From the NCBI GenBank assembly GCA_947258895.1, contig CAMYKE010000004.1, positions 1 through 13,652 on the forward strand: DNA of 13,652 bases, read 5' to 3'. The stretch is from an uncultured Pseudomonadales bacterium. GTDB lineage: Bacteria > Pseudomonadota > Gammaproteobacteria > Pseudomonadales > IMCC2047. The position numbers and the translations under genes were made by a program. The first letter of the stretch is position 1. Every line of letters starts with the position of its first letter. The notes under the pieces were generated by a model. The model was given only the letters and a program-made list of their open reading frames with translations, was not told the DNA's origin and ran no database searches. Shown in pieces: positions 8,299 to 13,652 of the stretch.

Positions 8299-8712
8299 AT
8301 GATTACACTAGCAAACGGCATCACGTTAGCCGACGAAGAACTGGAATGTAATGCCATTCGCGCCCAGGGTGCTGGTGGGCAGAATGTCAACAAGGTCGCC
8401 ACCGCGATCCACCTGCGCTTCGATATCAAGGCGTCGTCGCTGGCCGCTACGCTCAAGGAAAAACTGCTGGCGGCGCAGGATCAGCGCATCAATAGCGACG
8501 GGGTAATTGTGATCAAGGCGCAGCGCTTTCGCAGCCAGGACAAGAATCGCGCGGATGCCATTGCCCGCCTGACTGAACTGATCGAGCAAGCCACACGCGT
8601 TAAAAAGTCGCGCACCGCCACCAGGCCGAAATACAGCGCCGTGCAAAAACGCCTGGAAAGCAAGACCAAACGCGGTCGGCGGAAGAAAGACCGGGGGCGC
8701 GTCGATTATTGA
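8299..8712 (+). CDS. arfB: Alternative ribosome-rescue factor ArfB (peptidyl-tRNA hydrolase, YaeJ family)
   Basis: The 137-residue protein has the release-factor GGQ motif (Gly26-Gly27-Gln28) in RAQGAGGQNVNKV, then TAIHLRFDI, as in E. coli ArfB/YaeJ. Its C-terminal tail (about 98-134) is very rich in Lys and Arg. In the family this tail enters the empty mRNA channel of a stalled ribosome while GGQ hydrolyses the peptidyl-tRNA. The absence of a codon-recognition domain and the length (about 140 in E. coli) separate it from RF1/RF2. The residues before the motif are AQGAGGQ rather than the more common SSGAGGQ or SGAGGQ. The gene is divergent from the ABC-F ATPase and ends 44 bases from the convergent rapA stop. 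No clear Shine-Dalgarno precedes the ATG. Confidence 0.93.
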   Translation: MITLANGITLADEELECNAIRAQGAGGQNVNKVATAIHLRFDIKASSLAATLKEKLLAAQDQRINSDGVIVIKAQRFRSQDKNRADAIARLTELIEQATRVKKSRTATRPKYSAVQKRLESKTKRGRRKKDRGRVDY

Positions 8713-8756
8713 TCGCCCGGCGCCTGTGATCCGGTAACCGACGCCCATCGAGCCCG

Positions 8757-11591
8757 CTACGGCGTCGCCACCACCAGCCGCAATGCCTGCAGTTCAAAGC
8801 GCGCGTCGGTAATCGCGCTCTCACAGGCGCGCAACTGCTGTTCCAGGTGCTCGATCTCCTCGCTGCGAATACTGGCGTTCCTGGCTTGTAGCTGCCTCAG
8901 GCGGGATATCTCTGCACCCAGCAAGCGTTGCGCGCGCTGCCGCGCGGAATCGAGCAACCCGGGCAGCGCCTGCTCGCTAAGCGCCTGCGCATGGCCTACC
9001 AGCCGCTCGATGTCATTGCGCACCTGCTTCACGATATTCTGTGCAGTCTGGCGTTTCACGCGCCTGCATAGTTCGTTCAACTTTGGTGTCGACAGGATGC
9101 TCGACAAATCCTTGCCGCCAATGTTCACCAGGGCTCGAAACGGAGAGAGGGGTAAGTAACGATCCACCTGCAAATGCCGGGGCGCGACACAGGCGATGCT
9201 GAAGAAGGCCTCCAGCAACAGGGTGCCGGGCTGCACACCGGGGAGTTTGAGGGTCGCAACGGTTGCGTTACCCACTTCGCTATGCAAGATCATTCCCATC
9301 GCTTCGGAGAGCATGGGATGTTCCCAGCTGACGAATTCCATGTCCTCACGGACTAGTGCGGTATCGCGATCGAAGCAGACGGTCGTGCTCTCATCCCCGA
9401 GCCCGGGAAAGTAACTGCTGCGCATGTGGTCGGTTGGATGCAGCACCCATGCATTGGCGGAATGATCCTCGTGGTCGACGCCATAGGTATCCAGCAGCCT
9501 GCCCAGGTAATCGGCCAGCAAAGCCGGATTTTCTTCCGCCTGAATCGACTCGATGACCTGTTGCGCAACGCCTCGGTCACAGGAATTTAATTCGATCAGG
9601 CGATCACGCCCCTCCTCCATCGCCTGTTTGACTGCCCGCGTGTGCGCCGCGGTGTCTGCTACCAGTCTGCTATGGTCCGCCGCGGGATCCTGCAGGGCGG
9701 CATCGAGGCGGCCTTCGAAGGTTTCATAGATCGCGTAGGCGGCGGCGCAACTCTCCGCAAACAGGTTGAGGCCGCGGTGGTACCAGTCGAATAGCACCTG
9801 CTGCGCCGAAACTTCAAGGTACGGTACGTGAACGTTGACCACTTCGGTTTGCCCAATACGGTCCAGCCGGCCAATGCGTTGCTCCAGCAGGTCCGGGTTG
9901 AGGGGAAGATCAAACAGCACCAGGTGGTGCGCGAACTGAAAATTGCGCCCTTCGCTGCCGATTTCCGAGCACACCAGCACCTGGGCGCCCATCTCGCTAT
10001 CGGCAAAATAGGCAGCCGCCCGGTCCCGCTCGATAATGCTGAGTCCTTCGTAGAATGCCGCGCTGCGAATCCCGATCCGCAGGTGCAGATACTGTTCCAG
10101 CGCGGTGGCGGTCGAGGCATTGGCACAGATTACCAGCACTTTTTCCGGCTTCAGCTTGTTCAGCAGATCGATCAGGCATGTTACGCGCGGATCCTGCGTT
10201 AGCCATTGGCTTTCCTCGATGGCCAGTTCGGGGTATAGCGCGGTGGCGCCGACCAGCCCCTCATAAAGCCGCGGCGGCGCCAGCGGATAGTCCACCAGCC
10301 TGCGCTCCGGGAAGCCCTTGATGGCCGCCCGGGTGTTGCGCAGGAATACTCGCCCGGTGCCGTGACGATCGAGCAGGCTCGCCACCAGCGCGTCGATTTC
10401 AGACGCGCTTACTACGTCAGATTTGGGTGCCTCGTCCCCCAGATAGGCGGCCAGCTGTTGCTGCATGCTCACAGAGAGCTTTCCCGAGCCGCCCAACAGT
10501 TCGCGCATGGTCTCGTTCAGCGCGTGGTAGCCTTGCTCTTCGCGCATGAAATCCGCGAAACTGTGGAAGCGCGCCGGGTCCAGCAATCGCAGTCTGGCAA
10601 AGTGACTCTCGGCTCCGACTTGCTCGGGGGTGGCCGTGAGCAGCAACAATCCCCGACTCTTGCGCGCAAGCGCTTCGATACACGCATAATCGTGGTATGT
10701 TAGATCTGGCTCGCCAGCGTCGGCTGCCTCCGCCTGCCAATGCAGGTGATGCGCTTCGTCCACCACCACCATGTCCCAATCCGCAGCCAGCGCCTGCGCC
10801 AACACGTCCGGCTGGCCGGTGAGGATGTCCTGGCTGCAGATAACCAGCTGTTCGGTTTCGAAGGGGTTGGAATCGGTTGCGGACAGACCCTTCAATCGCT
10901 CTTCGTTAAACAACGCAAAGCGCAGGTTGAAGCGCCGCAACATTTCCACCAGCCACTGGTGGACCAGGGTGGCGGGCACGATGACCAGCACCCGGCTCGC
11001 CATGCCGGTCTGCAACTGGTAGTGCAGTATCATACCTGCCTCGATGGTTTTGCCCAGGCCGACTTCGTCCGCCAACAGCACTCGGGGGGCAAACCGCTGC
11101 GCCACTTCGTGGGCAATATACACCTGGTGGGGCAGGAAGCTGGTGCGGGTACCCAACAACCCTCGCGCCGGTGACTGCTGCAAGCGATCCAGGTGCTCGA
11201 GTGTTTCGCAGCGCAGCTGGTAGGCCTTGAGATCATCCAGCTGGCCGCTGGTCAGGCGCTGCTTGGGGGTGGCCAGCTCGATAAAGCTGTTCAGGTCCAG
11301 CTCATCGATGCGACTGCTCTTATTGTCGGCATCGTGGCACTGGTAGATCAACCTGCCCGCAGCGGGTATCACTTCGTCAACAACAAAGGTGCGCTCGTCA
11401 TTGGTGGTAATGGCATCGCCCGGCTTGAACTCAATCCGCGATAACGGAGCGTTGTCCGCAGCATAGGTGCGCTGCTCGGCGGCCGCCGGAAAACTGATAC
11501 TCACCAGGCGACCATCTATTTCAGTGATGATACCCAGCCCCAAATCGGTTTCTGTGTGGCTAACCCACCGCTGCCCAACTGAAAATTCCAT
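8757..11591 (-). CDS. rapA: RNA polymerase-associated SWI2/SNF2 ATPase RapA
   Basis: The product (944 residues from this start; E. coli RapA has 968) aligns by eye with RapA over its whole length. The N-terminal Tudor-like region begins MEFSVGQRWVSHTETDLGLG. The SNF2 helicase core has Walker A DEVGLGKT (about 175-182), DEAHH (about 278-282), LLLTATPEQ and, in the second lobe, QRIGRLDRIGQ. The RapA-specific C-terminal half follows, ending ARFELQALRLVVATP. RapA binds core RNA polymerase and uses ATP to recycle it from stalled or post-termination complexes. The start at 11591 is chosen because its N-terminus matches RapA and AAGG lies 6 bases upstream. An in-frame ATG at 11630 would add 13 unmatched residues. 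A mobile element sits 122 bases upstream of the start. Confidence 0.96.
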   Translation of the reverse strand: MEFSVGQRWVSHTETDLGLGIITEIDGRLVSISFPAAAEQRTYAADNAPLSRIEFKPGDAITTNDERTFVVDEVIPAAGRLIYQCHDADNKSSRIDELDLNSFIELATPKQRLTSGQLDDLKAYQLRCETLEHLDRLQQSPARGLLGTRTSFLPHQVYIAHEVAQRFAPRVLLADEVGLGKTIEAGMILHYQLQTGMASRVLVIVPATLVHQWLVEMLRRFNLRFALFNEERLKGLSATDSNPFETEQLVICSQDILTGQPDVLAQALAADWDMVVVDEAHHLHWQAEAADAGEPDLTYHDYACIEALARKSRGLLLLTATPEQVGAESHFARLRLLDPARFHSFADFMREEQGYHALNETMRELLGGSGKLSVSMQQQLAAYLGDEAPKSDVVSASEIDALVASLLDRHGTGRVFLRNTRAAIKGFPERRLVDYPLAPPRLYEGLVGATALYPELAIEESQWLTQDPRVTCLIDLLNKLKPEKVLVICANASTATALEQYLHLRIGIRSAAFYEGLSIIERDRAAAYFADSEMGAQVLVCSEIGSEGRNFQFAHHLVLFDLPLNPDLLEQRIGRLDRIGQTEVVNVHVPYLEVSAQQVLFDWYHRGLNLFAESCAAAYAIYETFEGRLDAALQDPAADHSRLVADTAAHTRAVKQAMEEGRDRLIELNSCDRGVAQQVIESIQAEENPALLADYLGRLLDTYGVDHEDHSANAWVLHPTDHMRSSYFPGLGDESTTVCFDRDTALVREDMEFVSWEHPMLSEAMGMILHSEVGNATVATLKLPGVQPGTLLLEAFFSIACVAPRHLQVDRYLPLSPFRALVNIGGKDLSSILSTPKLNELCRRVKRQTAQNIVKQVRNDIERLVGHAQALSEQALPGLLDSARQRAQRLLGAEISRLRQLQARNASIRSEEIEHLEQQLRACESAITDARFELQALRLVVATP

Positions 11592-11597
11592 GCCATA

Positions 11598-11601
11598 CCT
11601 T
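11598..11601 (-). promoter_or_regulatory. Ribosome binding site of rapA
   Basis: AAGG on the minus strand is 6 bases before the ATG at 11591 and favours it over the ATG at 11630. Confidence 0.5.
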
Positions 11602-11668
11602 ACCCGTAATTCGTGTGAAATTCGGCGCAATCACCCACAGCGTTGCCTCAACCGATCCGCCGGGGCGC

Positions 11669-11674
11669 ATCATA
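11669..11674 (-). promoter_or_regulatory. Weak candidate -10 for rapA
   Basis: TATGAT on the minus strand lies in the 122-base segment between rapA and the inserted element. The -35 region is poor. If rapA is not read from here, its promoter must lie inside or beyond the element. Confidence 0.25.
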
Positions 11675-11713
11675 CATGAACGCACAGATTACGGAATTAT
11701 TTTTGCTGGTCCA

Positions 11714-11745
11714 GGGCACCTCTGAATACTAGATTGATCCCTCTG
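11714..11745 (+). repeat. Left terminal inverted repeat of the MITE-like element
   Basis: Pairs with 11948-11979; mismatches are only at 11732 and 11739 (partners 11961 and 11954). Confidence 0.85.
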
Positions 11746-11852
11746 CGTGACTTGAAGGTTTTAGCTGCAAGGCGGGAGTTGAAGTCAATGCTTATTGCAT
11801 TGGCAATATACTTCCAACACAGCAGATTAATCCTTCAGACCGCGCCCTGTGG

Positions 11853-11948
11853 GGCTTGCAGAGACTTGCTGGCTCTTTGTTGGCTCCGCTTCCAAGGTCG
11901 GCACATTGCTGCGTTTAGCCGCCTCAATCCAACAAGTCTCTGTAAGCC
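11853..11948. repeat. Internal inverted repeat of the MITE-like element
   Basis: Arms 11853-11872 (GGCTTGCAGAGACTTGCTGG) and 11929-11948 match at 18 of 20 positions around a 56-base centre. The inner arm directly abuts the right terminal repeat, so RNA or single-stranded DNA could form a long hairpin. Confidence 0.75.
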
Positions 11949-11979
11949 AGAGGCATCAATGTAGTATTCAGAGGTGCCC
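11948..11979 (-). repeat. Right terminal inverted repeat of the MITE-like element
   Basis: Pairs with 11714-11745. Its outer part includes the TGA stop (11968-11970, minus strand) and the last three codons of the adjacent lipoprotein gene. Confidence 0.85.
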
Positions 11980-13242
11980 CCCCAGCAGCGGGGATTGCAG
12001 CGTTTTCAGTTCGGTATCCGTGAGCCTGGCGCAGATCTCGCGCAGGTCAGCTAGCGATACCTTGCGCAGTTTGATCAGGGGACGCGCCACATCATCGATC
12101 GTCTTTGTGTTATTGGTGAGGCGCCGAATTTCCTCGTCCAGTTCCGCGATTAATACAACCGCTCGCGCGGTCACCGGACCTGTCGAACGCTTGGTGCGCA
12201 AGGTGGTAACCTCGGCGCCCCATTCTGCTAGTTTTTCGAGAACCCGGGCGCGCCGACTCGCGGTCATGGCGCCCGCCCGGTGCAACAATTCAAAGGAATA
12301 ATATTCTGCGAGACCCTCCACGATCCAGTCATCGATACCGCTGGCAGTTAGCCGGGTTACCGCATGGACTGCCTCATGCACCAGGGAGCTGGTACCATTC
12401 TCACTGACTATCGGGCGATCAGAATGCAGGTACAGCGAGTTGGGGCCGGACAAACCGCCGCGCCACATCGGGTCATCCGCACCGATCACCAACAGCATCC
12501 TCGGTACCAGGCCAAATGCCTCCTCCAACCCCGGCCAAATGAGGGTAAGAAACGCCAGCCGATCCATGCGGCGCAGACTATCTCCGCGTGGTGAAGCTAC
12601 GACCAACTCGGTTTCGCCCACGATTTCGCGTCGCGACGCCAGCTTGCCGGCAATAATCCAGCCAGTAGGACGGTCAAATTTTCGCTCCGGATTATCGACC
12701 AGAAACCGAACAGTTTTGCCGTCCTCGCTCTTGTAGTCGCTGTCAATAGGCCAACCGGAGATCGCAGAAGTCCAGCCCTTTGGTAATTTGATGTCCAGCG
12801 TCGCCCTGGCCTTGCCGCCGGCGCGCGCAGTAACCGAGGCCGCAGGTACCAGGTCGTCGCCACGAAAAATCGCCCAGTCAGGAGTCATGCGGGCGTCAAA
12901 TTCACCGTCATCGCGGAGGTGAGTAATTTTTGCGAACAGGCTAAAACGCGCGTTTTCCGCCGGTGGCGTCCAACTGGCTCGATCCCCATTAATCTCCAGT
13001 GTACCGTTCGCGCTTATCCCGCTATGGATTTTGGGTTTGATACGAAATTCGAGTTTTTTGACGAGGGTAGCGTCCGCGATTTCGATAGCAACCTGCGCCC
13101 GGTCCTCTGCAGGTTGAAGCTCAACGGTGTAATGCAGGTCATAGCTGCGAGGCGCTGCGGGCGCGCAGGCACTCACCAGGCCCAGAAACAGCACTAGGAA
13201 AAAGTAAAAGCCCAGAGGAAAACTACGGTGAACCAGAATCAT
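11968..13242 (-). CDS. Putative lipoprotein with M61/M1-like gluzincin (zinc peptidase) motif, 3' end altered by element insertion
   Basis: The 424-residue product has a signal peptide with a lipobox (VSAC, Cys26), followed by Ala, so it is probably an outer-membrane lipoprotein. The N-terminal half (about 30-215) looks beta-rich, like the N-terminal domain of M61/M1 peptidases. The C-terminal half contains HEAVH (His289, Glu290, His293) and then WIVEGLAEYY with the probable third zinc ligand Glu309. The WxxEGxxxYY motif and following LLHRAG are most like M61 aminopeptidases. The spacing from the second His to Glu is 15 residues, whereas M1 enzymes have 18. The substrate is unknown. The last residues (GHL) and the stop are encoded by the inserted element's terminal repeat, so the native C-terminus may be lost. 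No Shine-Dalgarno precedes the ATG. Confidence 0.72.
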   Translation of the reverse strand: MILVHRSFPLGFYFFLVLFLGLVSACAPAAPRSYDLHYTVELQPAEDRAQVAIEIADATLVKKLEFRIKPKIHSGISANGTLEINGDRASWTPPAENARFSLFAKITHLRDDGEFDARMTPDWAIFRGDDLVPAASVTARAGGKARATLDIKLPKGWTSAISGWPIDSDYKSEDGKTVRFLVDNPERKFDRPTGWIIAGKLASRREIVGETELVVASPRGDSLRRMDRLAFLTLIWPGLEEAFGLVPRMLLVIGADDPMWRGGLSGPNSLYLHSDRPIVSENGTSSLVHEAVHAVTRLTASGIDDWIVEGLAEYYSFELLHRAGAMTASRRARVLEKLAEWGAEVTTLRTKRSTGPVTARAVVLIAELDEEIRRLTNNTKTIDDVARPLIKLRKVSLADLREICARLTDTELKTLQSPLLGGHL

Positions 13243-13250
13243 AGGTCGCT

Positions 13251-13256
13251 ATGATA
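13251..13256 (-). promoter_or_regulatory. Possible -10 element for the lipoprotein gene
   Basis: TATCAT on the minus strand ends 8 bases before the ATG at 13242, with no Shine-Dalgarno between. The -35 region is weak. Confidence 0.25.
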
Positions 13257-13380
13257 GGCCAGATCCCGGCAATATTCACCTGCGGAGACGCTCGCAATCC
13301 AAATTCCGGTTGTAATCGATCGCTGGAGTGACCAATAACCGCTGCCACTGCAATTCTTCACCTGATTTGGGCATTGGCCC

Positions 13381-13625
13381 TAACCCGCATCTGTCACCGA
13401 TTGGCGCGTAAGATGACGAGTCGGTCGGTGTGCAGATCGCGCGAAAGGCGCGCAATGCATAGCCGTAGCTATGCGTAAGTGGGTTTCACGATGAGATGCG
13501 CATCGAGCGGCCGGCAAAGCGCGGCAAAGCAAACTGGCAGATTGTAAATAACTGGTTTGAAGTACATACCACTATTCATAGCTCCATCTCTGATTTGGCG
13601 CGGTATCGGTGATGGATGCGGGCTA
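13381..13625. mobile_element. Second MITE-like or relic inverted-repeat element (about 245 bp)
   Basis: Outer segments 13381-13401 and 13605-13625 are inverted repeats matching at 18 of 21 positions (left copy begins TAACCCGCATCTGTCACCG). The interior holds two adjacent GC-rich stem-loops but no open frame of note. The ends differ from those of the element at 11714-11979, so this is a separate family. No target duplication is evident and the true boundary is uncertain. A relic of a larger insertion sequence or an intergenic structured repeat are alternatives. The remaining gene-free bases (13243-13380 and 13626-13652) show nothing I can name. Confidence 0.5.
13438..13476 (+). repeat. Pair of adjacent stem-loops inside the second element
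   Basis: CGCGC (13438-13442) pairs with GCGCG (13448-13452) around GAAAG. GCATAGC (13457-13463) pairs perfectly with GCTATGC (13468-13474) around CGTA, and can extend by a wobble and an A-T pair. No T-run follows, so it is not a standard terminator. Confidence 0.6.
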
Positions 13626-13652
13626 AAACCTTCCGCGCCTAATACACAATCG

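Larger units (their letters stand above)
11714..11979. mobile_element. MITE-like element, 266 bp, with 32-bp terminal inverted repeats
   Basis: The ends 11714-11745 and 11948-11979 are inverted repeats matching at 30 of 32 positions. The outer 18 bases are perfect (GGGCACCTCTGAATACTA). The interior codes for no recognisable protein; an open frame of 76 codons has no family features. It contains two further inverted repeats: a short stem at 11779-11818 and 20-base arms at 11853-11872 and 11929-11948 matching 18 of 20. This size and build, with no transposase, fit a miniature element moved by a transposase elsewhere in the genome. The family is not assigned. I see no clear target-site duplication. 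The right end lies inside the 3' end of the neighbouring peptidase-like gene. Confidence 0.8.

Noticed and set aside
8713..8756. Bidirectional terminator between arfB and rapA
   Set aside because: The 44-base convergent gap contains no stable stem followed by a T-run.
11734..11964. 76-codon open frame inside the MITE-like element
   Set aside because: It spans the element's inverted repeats and hairpins, shows no protein family features and no ribosome binding site.
11708..11990. Target-site duplication around the MITE-like element
   Set aside because: The flanks (TCCA on the left, CCCC on the right) do not match as direct repeats of any convincing length.
1..13652. CRISPR arrays, tRNA or rRNA genes
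   Set aside because: No regularly spaced direct repeats, tRNA cloverleaf or rRNA core sequences were seen on either strand.

Overview
The window is chromosomal DNA that looks like a gammaproteobacterium. The RapA protein can be aligned by eye along its whole length with enterobacterial RapA, and ArfB, a YheS-type ABC-F ATPase and a Blc-type lipoprotein lipocalin are all typical of that class. No plasmid, phage or rRNA/tRNA gene is visible. The species cannot be named from the sequence.

Left part (1-5097, + strand): the 3' part of a CotA-like multicopper oxidase that carries an unusual tail of about 430 residues. It is followed by one protein that joins a SCO1-like thioredoxin fold, a class I cytochrome c domain and a PCuAC copper-binding domain. 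Together these form a small copper/redox locus acting in the periplasm. A HAD phosphatase and a Blc-like lipocalin follow on the same strand, with gaps of 51 and 6 bases.

Middle (5150-8712): a nitrilase-branch carbon-nitrogen hydrolase and a YheS-like ABC-F ATPase lie on the minus strand. Divergent from the ABC-F gene is arfB, so two genes dealing with the ribosome share one intergenic region.

Right part (8757-13652): rapA on the minus strand, then a 266-bp MITE-like element with 32-bp terminal inverted repeats. This element has inserted at the 3' end of a minus-strand gene for a lipoprotein with an M61/M1-like zinc peptidase motif. Its terminal repeat now supplies that gene's last three codons and stop. 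The last 410 bases hold no gene but contain a second, unrelated structured element of about 245 bp with 21-bp imperfect inverted ends.

The most novel items are the SCO-cytochrome c-PCuAC fusion beside the extended multicopper oxidase, and the two non-coding inverted-repeat elements, one of which has remodelled a gene end.
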